A DNA stretch of 10,245 bases from an uncultured Roseburia sp. (GTDB taxonomy: Bacteria > Bacillota > Clostridia > Lachnospirales > Lachnospiraceae): contig CAMGET010000021.1 in assembly GCA_946055175.1 (NCBI GenBank), forward strand, positions 1 to 10,245, in the 5' to 3' direction. Made by a program: the position numbers and the translations under genes. Shown here in pieces: positions 1 to 6,229 of the stretch (the stretch's first letter is position 1; the number at the start of each line of letters is the position of its first letter). Under the pieces are notes generated by a model. It was not told the DNA's origin, did no database searches, and was given only the letters and a program-made list of their open reading frames with translations.

Positions 1-9
1 TTTCTCTCT

Positions 10-15
10 TCCTCC
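10..15 (-). promoter_or_regulatory. Probable ribosome binding site of a gene beyond the left edge
   Basis: The minus strand reads GGAGGA here, 38 bases past the lactonase stop codon, followed by nine purine-rich bases to the window edge. The spacing suits a start codon at or just outside base 1. The ATG at 17-15 overlaps this motif and has no Shine-Dalgarno of its own, so it is the less likely start. The downstream gene itself cannot be seen. Confidence 0.35.
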
Positions 16-53
16 ATATACGAAACTATAAATTTAAATTCTGCGCTAAATAT

Positions 54-1118
54 CTATTCCTCTTCCGGCAACGTTGTAATATAAATACAGTTTGGCTTAT
101 CAACCGGAATCGGTTTTCCCTTCCACAGAGCATATCCTTTCTCATAATATGCCTGATAGAACATAATTTCATTGGAATTATTGTTTAATACCACGAAGTA
201 ATTCTCGTCCGGGAATCCGGATAATACCTTTGGATAATCACTATTTACACGGGTATTGAACTTTGTGGTAAGCATTCCTGTCTCCTGATTGATTTCATAG
301 CAGACAACGGAGTTTGTACCGGCATTACTGCAGTATAAGTACTTTCCGGAGCGGGACTGTTCTAAACCTGATGCTGCACATACATCATCATCAATAGCAG
401 ACATGGTAGATACGGTCTGAATCTTTTCAAATACCGGTAAATCATCAACAACAGAATACTTATATACTTCTACTTCATTTGATAATTCATATAATATGTA
501 AGCAAATTTTCCATTTCTGGAGAAACGCATCTGTCTTGGTGCTGATTCCAGTCTTCCACGAATGACATGCACTAATTTTAATTTTCCTTCTTTGTAATCG
601 ATACGATATACTTTCACATGGTCAAGACCATTATCTACCGCGCACAGGAATTTCTGATCCGGTGTCAATTTTACACAGTCAACATGTGGAATAAAATTAC
701 GCTGGGCAATACTTCTGCCCATGCCTTTGTGGAAAATACCCTGAGCAATTCCGTCGATACCGCCATCATCTCTTAAACGCATCATGGTAACACGACCATC
801 GTGATGCCCGCCGACAAACAGAAAACGCTTTTCATCATCTACATCTACGAAACAGCCTCTGATACCACCAATCCCTGCCGTATTAATCGGTTCCAAATCT
901 CCATCCGGTAAAATTTTGAATGCTTCCACACCTTCATCAGCGATGGAATACAAATTCTTTTTATCCCTTGTAACCACGATATCCGATGGATTATTAATCG
1001 GAACGACCTTACGTTCTTTGAATGTCACGTTCTCTACATCGACATCATAAATATGAATTCCTACACTATTTTCCTGGGTATAGGTGCCCACATATGCAAC
1101 GTATTTTTGCTGTTTCAT
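54..1118 (-). CDS. Lactonase family protein (7-bladed beta-propeller, 6-phosphogluconolactonase-like)
   Basis: This 354-residue protein has the length and repeat texture of the Pgl/YbhE-type lactonase family, a cytosolic seven-bladed beta-propeller. It opens with YVAYVGTYT, typical of blade 1. The conserved centre IPHVDCVKLTPDQKFLCAVD (about residues 143-162) corresponds to the family's PHxVxxxPDGKFLxVxD motif, and the later SGKYLYCSN is another blade strand. There is no signal peptide or membrane segment. Family members hydrolyse 6-phosphogluconolactone in the oxidative pentose phosphate pathway, but many homologues have unproven substrates, so only the fold is firm. ATG at 1118 is preceded by GGAGGAA at 1126-1132, 7 bases away. 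It lies 21 bases after the U32 gene and is probably cotranscribed with it. No terminator is visible in the 53 bases downstream. No other pentose phosphate gene is in view. Confidence 0.85.
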   Translation of the reverse strand: MKQQKYVAYVGTYTQENSVGIHIYDVDVENVTFKERKVVPINNPSDIVVTRDKKNLYSIADEGVEAFKILPDGDLEPINTAGIGGIRGCFVDVDDEKRFLFVGGHHDGRVTMMRLRDDGGIDGIAQGIFHKGMGRSIAQRNFIPHVDCVKLTPDQKFLCAVDNGLDHVKVYRIDYKEGKLKLVHVIRGRLESAPRQMRFSRNGKFAYILYELSNEVEVYKYSVVDDLPVFEKIQTVSTMSAIDDDVCAASGLEQSRSGKYLYCSNAGTNSVVCYEINQETGMLTTKFNTRVNSDYPKVLSGFPDENYFVVLNNNSNEIMFYQAYYEKGYALWKGKPIPVDKPNCIYITTLPEEE

Positions 1119-1139
1119 AGTCTTGTTCCTCCGTTTAGT

Positions 1140-2369
1140 CTACTCTTCTTTTCTACGCAAAATATCGTACTTTTCCAATGGTTGCCCTAAATCTATAAAA
1201 AGAATCTGTTGCGGATGCGGAGCGGATTCCATATCTGCTCCCTTTTCATCCTTAATTGCCTTCACTGTAACGGTGATGTTCTCTCCGTTTGGCTTCATTA
1301 CCTCGATCTCTTCCCCTACTGAGAACTTGTTACGTTGTTCAATACAGTACAGACCCTCTTCATTCTGCTCTCCTACAATACCAAGATAAGTATACTCCTT
1401 CACATAGGTATTGCTGTCATATATTTGTGCCTCTTCTGATGGTTTACCATAAAAGAAGCCTGTTGTAAACTGTCTGTAGGTACAATTTGAAATTTGATCT
1501 AAATACCATGGCATATTTGCCTGATATTTTTCCGGAGACTCAAAAAAATCATCAATTGCTTTTCGATAAGTTCTTGCCACCGTAGCAACATACAATGCCG
1601 TTTTCATCCTGCCTTCAATCTTAAAGCTGTCAATCCCTGCATCTACTAAATCCGGAATGTGTTCAATCATACATAAATCCTTAGAATTAAAAATATAAGT
1701 GCCGCGATCATTTTCATATACCGGGAAGTATTCGTTCGGGCGCTTTTCTTCTACAACTGCATATTTCCATCTGCATGGGTGTGTGCAGGCGCCCTGATTT
1801 GCATCCCTTCCTGTAAAATAATTTGACAGCAGGCATCTTCCGGAATATGAAATACACATTGCTCCATGGATGAATGTCTCAATTTCCAAATCATTCGGAA
1901 TGTGTTCTCTGATTTCCTTAATTTCCGCCATAGAAAGCTCTCTGGCCGATACCACGCGCTTTGCTCCGAGAGAATGCCAGAATTGATAGGTTCCATAATT
2001 CGTATTATTCGCCTGTGTGCTGACATGACGCTCGATTTCCGGGCAAACTTCTTTTGCAATCATAAAAACTGCCGGGTCCGCTATAATCAGTGCATCCGGT
2101 CCGATTTTTTTCAATTCTTCAAAATACGCCCGTACTCCCTCTAAATCATCATTATGTGCCAGAATATTTGCTGTCACATACACCTTCACATCATGCTCAT
2201 GTGCGAAACGAATCCCTTCCGCCATCTCTTCCATGGAAAAATTTTTTGCCTTTGCACGAAGTCCAAAAGCCTCACCACCGATATAGACTGCGTCTGCGCC
2301 AAACATAACTGCAATCCGCAATACCTCAAGGCTGCTTGCAGGAACTAATAATTCCGGTTTCTTTCTCAT
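1140..2369 (-). CDS. trhP: Peptidase U32 family protein, TrhP-type tRNA U34 hydroxylation protein
   Basis: This is a U32-family protein of 409 residues from the chosen start. LLVPASSLEVL, then GADAVYIGGEAFGLRAKAKN, is the family N-terminus. The signature E-x-F-x2-G-A-M-C-x4-G-x-C-x-L-S lies near residues 164-182. Four cysteines (172, 179, 195, 199) match those that hold an Fe-S cluster in U32 RNA-modifying proteins. Members of this branch (E. coli YegQ/TrhP, B. subtilis TrhP1/TrhP2) use prephenate-derived chemistry to make 5-hydroxyuridine at wobble position 34 of tRNA, and the adjacent trmR supports this role over proteolysis. Length fits TrhP2/YrrO; no second, shorter paralogue is present. 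Start choice: an ATG at 2390 would add seven residues but has no Shine-Dalgarno, whereas ATG at 2369 has AGAGAGG at 2378-2384 with 8-base spacing and gives the usual MRKKPELLVPASS beginning. Confidence 0.88.
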   Translation of the reverse strand: MRKKPELLVPASSLEVLRIAVMFGADAVYIGGEAFGLRAKAKNFSMEEMAEGIRFAHEHDVKVYVTANILAHNDDLEGVRAYFEELKKIGPDALIIADPAVFMIAKEVCPEIERHVSTQANNTNYGTYQFWHSLGAKRVVSARELSMAEIKEIREHIPNDLEIETFIHGAMCISYSGRCLLSNYFTGRDANQGACTHPCRWKYAVVEEKRPNEYFPVYENDRGTYIFNSKDLCMIEHIPDLVDAGIDSFKIEGRMKTALYVATVARTYRKAIDDFFESPEKYQANMPWYLDQISNCTYRQFTTGFFYGKPSEEAQIYDSNTYVKEYTYLGIVGEQNEEGLYCIEQRNKFSVGEEIEVMKPNGENITVTVKAIKDEKGADMESAPHPQQILFIDLGQPLEKYDILRRKEE

Positions 2370-2377
2370 AACTAAAG

Positions 2378-2384
2378 CCTCTCT
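2378..2384 (-). promoter_or_regulatory. Ribosome binding site deciding the U32/TrhP start
   Basis: The minus strand reads AGAGAGG, 8 bases before ATG 2369. It lies inside the alternative N-terminal extension that begins at ATG 2390. The sequence before 2390 is A-rich and lacks any purine Shine-Dalgarno, so the internal ATG is favoured. Confidence 0.6.
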
Positions 2385-2391
2385 ACTCATT

Positions 2392-3033
2392 CTATTGTTT
2401 TACACTCACCGTTATTCCATCTCCAATTGGAAGAATAGAAGTCACTAACTTTTCATGATGCGTAAGCTGATACAGATAATCCCTCATACGCTTATGGATC
2501 GTCCGGTTTCTCCGCGTTACCACATAACGTGACTCAATAATATCCCCGTCCTGCAATACATTATCTGAAACTAAAATTCCGTCTTTTTTTAAAAGTCTTA
2601 ACACTTCCGGCATAAAATGAATATACTGACCCTTTGCTGCATCCATGAAAATAAAATCAAATGGTTCTTGGATTTCTTTTAACACCTCTGCTGCATCGCC
2701 CTCCAAAAGTGTAATCTGTTCTTCTTTTCCTGTTCGTTTAAAATTTTCTCTGGCAATCGGAATTCGTTTTTCATAATTTTCAATGGTAACAATCTCACAC
2801 TTCACCGGGTTATACTCCGCCATTAAAATGGCTGAAAATCCAACTGCAGTACCAACTTCTAAAATGCGGGCAGGTTTTTTGATTGCCAGCAGTGTTTTTA
2901 AAAAAGTCTGCATTTCTTTCCGGATAATCGGCACATAAGTTTCGATTGCTTCTTTTTCTATCCGGTCTAACATTTCAGTATTACCGGTATCAAAAGAATT
3001 GATAAACGTCACCAGTCTCTCATCTACAATCAC
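2392..3033 (-). CDS. trmR: SAM-dependent O-methyltransferase, TrmR-type (tRNA 5-hydroxyuridine methyltransferase)
   Basis: A 213-residue class I methyltransferase of the O-methyltransferase family 3 (COMT-like) type. The SAM-binding motif I is ILEVGTAVGFSAI (residues 57-69), and an acidic residue (E85) follows in IVTIEN. The metal-binding set is D131 in FMDAAKGQY and D157-N158 in VSDNVLQDG, equivalent to the Mg-coordinating residues of the family. B. subtilis YrrM/TrmR, in the same context, converts 5-hydroxyuridine-34 of tRNA to 5-methoxyuridine. The U32/TrhP-type gene immediately downstream would supply that hydroxylated substrate. The start is GTG at 3033, sharing its G with the TAG stop of the upstream MltG-like gene, which suggests translational coupling. 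GGAG eight bases upstream and the family N-terminus (V-D-E-R-L... I-N-S) support it. Specificity rests on context; the fold is clear. Confidence 0.88.
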   Translation of the reverse strand: MIVDERLVTFINSFDTGNTEMLDRIEKEAIETYVPIIRKEMQTFLKTLLAIKKPARILEVGTAVGFSAILMAEYNPVKCEIVTIENYEKRIPIARENFKRTGKEEQITLLEGDAAEVLKEIQEPFDFIFMDAAKGQYIHFMPEVLRLLKKDGILVSDNVLQDGDIIESRYVVTRRNRTIHKRMRDYLYQLTHHEKLVTSILPIGDGITVSVKQ

Positions 3034-3431
3034 TATTCATTCTCCACTTCTGTATCTTTCTCCGCTGTAGACATTACAATCAACATTTCCTTGGTGGTCA
3101 TGGAAGTATTCAAGGTATAAGTTCCCGGCAAAAGATCGTTGACATATGCAGATAAGTAGTACTGTGCCACATAAAGGGAAGAATCCCTTACAAGACCTTT
3201 TTGTTCCAACATTTTACCGATGTCAAAAGCGGAATCGTCTGTATCAATCTGAACCACAACATCCCTGCCCGGTGCGGATTCCATTGGTTTCTCTGTAAAA
3301 ATACGATAACCAAAATCATAGCAAAAAGCACTTGCCTTAAATACCCCGATAAAAATAACCAATAAAATCAGTACCGAAAAACTGATACTTACAAAACGAA
3401 ATACTAACTTATTTGCACTCTTTGTACTCAT
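3033..3431 (-). CDS. Short MltG/YceG-like membrane protein lacking the catalytic domain
   Basis: A 132-residue protein with a short cytosolic N-terminus, one hydrophobic transmembrane segment (about residues 13-32) and an extracytoplasmic domain of about 90 residues. That domain resembles the N-terminal part of MltG/YceG endolytic transglycosylases: VVVQIDTDDSAFDIGKML (58-75), EQKGLVRDSS, then LLPGTYTLNTSMTTKEML (100-117), matching the family pattern of a small domain ending in LxxGxYxL...M. Full MltG proteins are about 330 residues or more and carry a catalytic Glu in a C-terminal domain that is entirely absent here. The stop overlaps the trmR start, so no remnant remains. It occupies the position of yrrL (mltG) before yrrM in B. 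subtilis. It is unlikely to cleave glycan itself and may bind or regulate. ATG 3431 has AGAGGG about 10 bases upstream. Confidence 0.75.
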   Translation of the reverse strand: MSTKSANKLVFRFVSISFSVLILLVIFIGVFKASAFCYDFGYRIFTEKPMESAPGRDVVVQIDTDDSAFDIGKMLEQKGLVRDSSLYVAQYYLSAYVNDLLPGTYTLNTSMTTKEMLIVMSTAEKDTEVENE

Positions 3432-3453
3432 TAAATCTAATCCCTCTGTTTCT

Positions 3454-5121
3454 TTAGACTTCCATAATAATTGGCATAATCATTGGGCGGCGTTTTGTTT
3501 CTTTCCATACAAAATCTCCCAACGCATCCTTTACTTCCGCCTTTATTTTGCTCCAGTCTGTAATATTACGGTCCATGCACTGCTGCATTTTTTCATCCAG
3601 TACATGCTTTGCTTCTTCCATTAGGCTTTCTGAACCTCTGACATAAACAAAACCTCTCGATACAATATCCGGACCTGCAAGCACCATGCCACTGCCTGCC
3701 TCTAAAGTCATAACCACAATAATAATACCATCTTCTGCCAGATGCTGTCTGTCACGCAATACAATATTTCCTACATCGCCAACACCAAGACCGTCTACCA
3801 TGACAGCTCCCGTTGTCACTCTTCCTTTCACAGCTGCACTCTCACTATCCAGTTCCAGCACATCACCGGAAGAAAGGATAAAAATATTTTCCTTATCCAT
3901 GCCAAGGCTCTCTGCGATTCTTGCCTGCGCCATCAGATGACGATACTCACCATGCACCGGAATTGCATATTTCGGGTGCAGTAACGAATAGATTAACTTA
4001 ATCTCTTCCTGACAGGCATGTCCTGAAACATGCACATCCTGGAAAATGACATTTGCTCCCTTCATTGACAACTCATTAATAATATTGGAAACTGCCTTTT
4101 CATTTCCCGGAATCGGGTTCGAACTTAAGACAATTGTGTCGTTTGGTTTAATGGAAATCTTTCGGTGTACACCGCTTGCCATACGGGATAAAGCCGCCAT
4201 CGACTCACCCTGACTTCCAGTGGTAATGATTACCGTCTGCTCATCCGGATAATTTTTCAGTGCCTCAATATCAATCAATGTATTCTCCGGAATACTGATA
4301 TAACCAAGTTCAGATGCAGTTCCGATGATATTGACCATACTACGACCTTCTACGACTACCTTACGTCCATTTTTATAAGCCGCATTGATAATCTGCTGTA
4401 CACGGTCTACATTCGAAGCAAAGGTTGCAATGATAATTCTCGAAGATGCATGGTCTTCAAAAATCTGATTAATCGTTTTTCCAACCGATTTCTCTGACAT
4501 GGTAAAACCGGCTCTCTCTGCATTGGTACTATCACACATCAATGCAAGCACGCCTTTTTTACCGATTTCGCCAAAGCGCTGCAAATCAATGGCATCTCCA
4601 AATACCGGTGTATAATCCACCTTAAAGTCTCCCGTATGCACAACAATACCCGCCGGTGAATAAATCGCCAAGGCTGCCGCATCCTGAATACTATGATTCG
4701 TCTTAATAAATTCTACACGGAAGCATCCTAAATTAATGTGTTGTCCATATTTTACCACTTTTCGCTTTACCGTATTAAGCATATTGTGTTCTTTTAGCTT
4801 ATTATCAATAATCCCGATTGTCAGCTTTGTAGCATAAATCGGCACATTAATATCCTTTAATACATAAGGAATCGCACCAATATGGTCCTCATGTCCGTGT
4901 GTAATAAAAAATCCTTTAACCCTGTCAATATTCTCCTTTAAATATGTTACATCCGGGATTACAAGGTCAATTCCATACATATCATCTTCCGGGAAAGAGA
5001 GCCCGCAATCCACGACAATAATACTGTCTTCATACTCGAAGGCAGTAATATTCATACCAATCTGCTCTAATCCTCCTAATGGAATGATTTTGAGCTTTGA
5101 AGTTGTTTCCTGCTGTTTCAA
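3454..5121 (-). CDS. rnj: Ribonuclease J
   Basis: A 555-residue metallo-beta-lactamase/beta-CASP ribonuclease, normal length for RNase J. The family acts in the cytosol as a 5'-3' exonuclease and endonuclease in mRNA decay and rRNA maturation. The sequence opens with KIIPLGGLEQIGMN. The zinc ligands are H75, H77, D79 and H80 in THGHEDH, H143 in TNHS, D165 in HTGDF, and H390 in PVHGEYRHL. The beta-CASP domain (about 210-370) includes TTGSQGE and SSNPIPGNE, with SGHA (367-370) at its end. The C-terminal domain ends in WKETKRRPMIMPIIMEV. The start codon is TTG, 6 bases after a perfect GGAGGT. The only nearby upstream ATG (5135) is out of frame, and TTG gives the normal N-terminus. It lies 38 bases after the DUF1292 gene. 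No second RNase J is in view. Confidence 0.95.
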   Translation of the reverse strand: MKQQETTSKLKIIPLGGLEQIGMNITAFEYEDSIIVVDCGLSFPEDDMYGIDLVIPDVTYLKENIDRVKGFFITHGHEDHIGAIPYVLKDINVPIYATKLTIGIIDNKLKEHNMLNTVKRKVVKYGQHINLGCFRVEFIKTNHSIQDAAALAIYSPAGIVVHTGDFKVDYTPVFGDAIDLQRFGEIGKKGVLALMCDSTNAERAGFTMSEKSVGKTINQIFEDHASSRIIIATFASNVDRVQQIINAAYKNGRKVVVEGRSMVNIIGTASELGYISIPENTLIDIEALKNYPDEQTVIITTGSQGESMAALSRMASGVHRKISIKPNDTIVLSSNPIPGNEKAVSNIINELSMKGANVIFQDVHVSGHACQEEIKLIYSLLHPKYAIPVHGEYRHLMAQARIAESLGMDKENIFILSSGDVLELDSESAAVKGRVTTGAVMVDGLGVGDVGNIVLRDRQHLAEDGIIIVVMTLEAGSGMVLAGPDIVSRGFVYVRGSESLMEEAKHVLDEKMQQCMDRNITDWSKIKAEVKDALGDFVWKETKRRPMIMPIIMEV

Positions 5122-5127
5122 ATTGTT

Positions 5128-5133
5128 ACCTCC
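5128..5133 (-). promoter_or_regulatory. Strong ribosome binding site of rnj (TTG start)
   Basis: The minus strand reads GGAGGT, a full match to the anti-Shine-Dalgarno core, 6 bases before the TTG at 5121-5119. It decides the start because no in-frame ATG gives the conserved RNase J N-terminus. Confidence 0.75.
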
Positions 5134-5159
5134 ATTATAGTTTGGAACTTTTCCGTTTC

Positions 5160-5417
5160 TTAATATTTAATATCCGCATCGTCGATTAATTCTGCAAATA
5201 CTTTTCCAAGAGCTGTAAGCGTTGCATCGTCTTCTACCATACCGTACACGATGTCATCCTTATCTTTTTCCAGTTCTTCTAAAATATATGCATCACTATC
5301 GCCGTCTTCTTCCTCTGTTACCAAAAGGTATTTTTTACCGTTTATCTGAGTCTCCTCTACGACAAAAAAATCTATTTCCTCTTTTGTTTCCGGGTCTACA
5401 AATACTACTTTTTCCAT
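5160..5417 (-). CDS. DUF1292 (YrzB-type) acidic small protein
   Basis: An 85-residue, very acidic protein: 27 Asp/Glu, 8 Lys and no Arg. It carries the DUF1292 pattern of an N-terminal VVFVDPETKEEIDFFVVEE, then KKYLLVTEEED, then DDAYILEE-like (here SDAYILEEL), and a C-terminal stretch of hydrophobic and acidic residues. It has no signal peptide, membrane segment or metal motif and should be cytosolic. The family is widespread in Firmicutes, usually directly beside ireB (yrzL) and ruvX (yrrK) as here, but has no established biochemical function. The start is ATG 5417, preceded by GGTGGAA at 5420-5426, a moderate Shine-Dalgarno. It lies 33 bases after ruvX and 38 before rnj. Confidence 0.88.
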   Translation of the reverse strand: MEKVVFVDPETKEEIDFFVVEETQINGKKYLLVTEEEDGDSDAYILEELEKDKDDIVYGMVEDDATLTALGKVFAELIDDADIKY

Positions 5418-5450
5418 ACTTCCACCGTTTCTTATTTTTCTCTTGGACTA

Positions 5451-5882
5451 TCAGTCCTTATGCAGATTCAGGTAATCTAAATATCCCTGTAAGATAAAGA
5501 TTGCCGCAATTTCATCCACATATTTCTTACGATCCTCCCTGCGTATTCCGCTCTCCATCATATAATTGTCTGCAGACACAGTTGTTAATCGTTCATCCCA
5601 TAAAATAACGGAAAGACCTGTCCGTCTTTCCAGCATCTCTTTAAACTCTTTTGTTTTTTCACACCGCTCGCCTTCGGTATTGTTCATATTTTTCGGATAA
5701 CCGAGAACAATACGGTCTACCTCATATTCTTTGATGATTGCCTCAATACGAGCCAATGTCTGACGTAATTTGTTTGGAGACTGTCTTCTGACAATCTCAA
5801 CCCCTTGCGCAGTTAATAAAAGCGGATCGCTAACCGCAACACCCACTGTTTTAGAGCCAAAATCCAAACCTAAAATTCTCAT
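5451..5882 (-). CDS. ruvX: RuvX/YqgF: RNase H-fold pre-16S rRNA nuclease / putative Holliday junction resolvase
   Basis: A 143-residue protein of normal YqgF length with an RNase H-like fold. The motif [16 protein letters not shown] (4-19) contains catalytic-type Asp7. [10 protein letters not shown] (59-68) matches the family's GxPxxMxG-type loop, with Asn in place of the usual Gly at its end. LWDERLTT (94-101) supplies the Glu, and [18 protein letters not shown] (119-136) the last Asp (D123). All three acidic positions are intact, so it should be active. Proven roles of the family include 16S rRNA 5'-end maturation in E. coli; the resolvase role is largely predicted. ATG 5882 follows AAGGAG (5887-5892), which overlaps the ireB stop; the genes are 8 bases apart, indicating coupled translation. 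Confidence 0.93.
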   Translation of the reverse strand: MRILGLDFGSKTVGVAVSDPLLLTAQGVEIVRRQSPNKLRQTLARIEAIIKEYEVDRIVLGYPKNMNNTEGERCEKTKEFKEMLERRTGLSVILWDERLTTVSADNYMMESGIRREDRKKYVDEIAAIFILQGYLDYLNLHKD

Positions 5883-5890
5883 ATTACTCC

Positions 5891-6151
5891 TTACTGAAAG
5901 TTCTCACGGATATAGTACTTCAAAACTTCTTCCACCAGTTCATCACGCTCCACTTTCATAATCAGACTTCTGGCGTTATTATGACTGGTAATATAAGTAG
6001 GATCTCCTGACATAATATAGCCCACAATCTGATTGACAGGATTGTAACCCTTTTCACTTAAAGCCTGATATACAATTTTAATTACATCACTGACCTGTAA
6101 TTCCGGTGCTTTCTCTACTTTAAAAAACTGTGTATTATTGATATCCTGCAT
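5891..6151 (-). CDS. ireB: IreB family regulatory phosphoprotein (DUF965/UPF0297)
   Basis: An 86-residue cytosolic protein with the hallmark segments [10 protein letters not shown] (36-45) and [14 protein letters not shown] (48-61), then [14 protein letters not shown], matching IreB/YrzL throughout at normal length. In Enterococcus faecalis, IreB is phosphorylated on N-terminal threonines by the PASTA kinase IreK, reversed by IreP, and modulates cephalosporin resistance. Here the N-terminus [10 protein letters not shown] keeps one threonine (T7) at the place of the second site and has Ile at position 4. In many Firmicutes this gene follows alaS; here mtaB is upstream. ATG 6151 has AGAGGA about 5 bases upstream. 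A candidate promoter lies in the 67-base gap before it. The kinase gene is not in the window. Confidence 0.93.
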   Translation of the reverse strand: MQDINNTQFFKVEKAPELQVSDVIKIVYQALSEKGYNPVNQIVGYIMSGDPTYITSHNNARSLIMKVERDELVEEVLKYYIRENFQ

Positions 6152-6200
6152 AGTTTCCTCTTATCTGCGCTATTATTTTGCAAACTTACTGCTATTCTAT

Positions 6201-6229
6201 ATTTTAATATAGTTCGTCCTAAAATTCAA
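6201..6229 (-). promoter_or_regulatory. Candidate sigma-A-type promoter for ireB and downstream genes
   Basis: On the minus strand, TTGAAT (6229-6224), a 17-base spacer and TAAAAT (6206-6201) resemble a housekeeping promoter. The -35 box lies within the last codons of mtaB. The implied transcript start is about 43 bases before the ireB ATG. In such AT-rich sequence a chance match is possible. An AT-rich inverted repeat, CTATAT/ATATAG (6197-6202 and 6207-6212), overlaps the -10 box. Confidence 0.4.

Noticed and set aside
1751..2059. Minus-strand 102-residue frame within the U32 gene
   Set aside because: It is a +1-type overlapping frame in a gene whose own frame carries the U32 signature. There is no frameshift evidence, as the U32 frame is unbroken.
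1140..2369. Collagenase/protease role for the U32 protein
   Set aside because: The linked trmR and the four-cysteine pattern fit the RNA-modifying TrhP branch better than the protease label inherited by the family name.
3033..3431. Possible frameshifted full-length MltG pseudogene
   Set aside because: The stop overlaps the trmR start, so there is no room for a catalytic domain, and no MltG-like catalytic sequence appears in other frames.
5134..5139. Perfect TATAAT on the minus strand before rnj
   Set aside because: No -35 box lies 16-18 bases upstream, and transcription from it would start within or after the Shine-Dalgarno, so it is unlikely to be a promoter for rnj.
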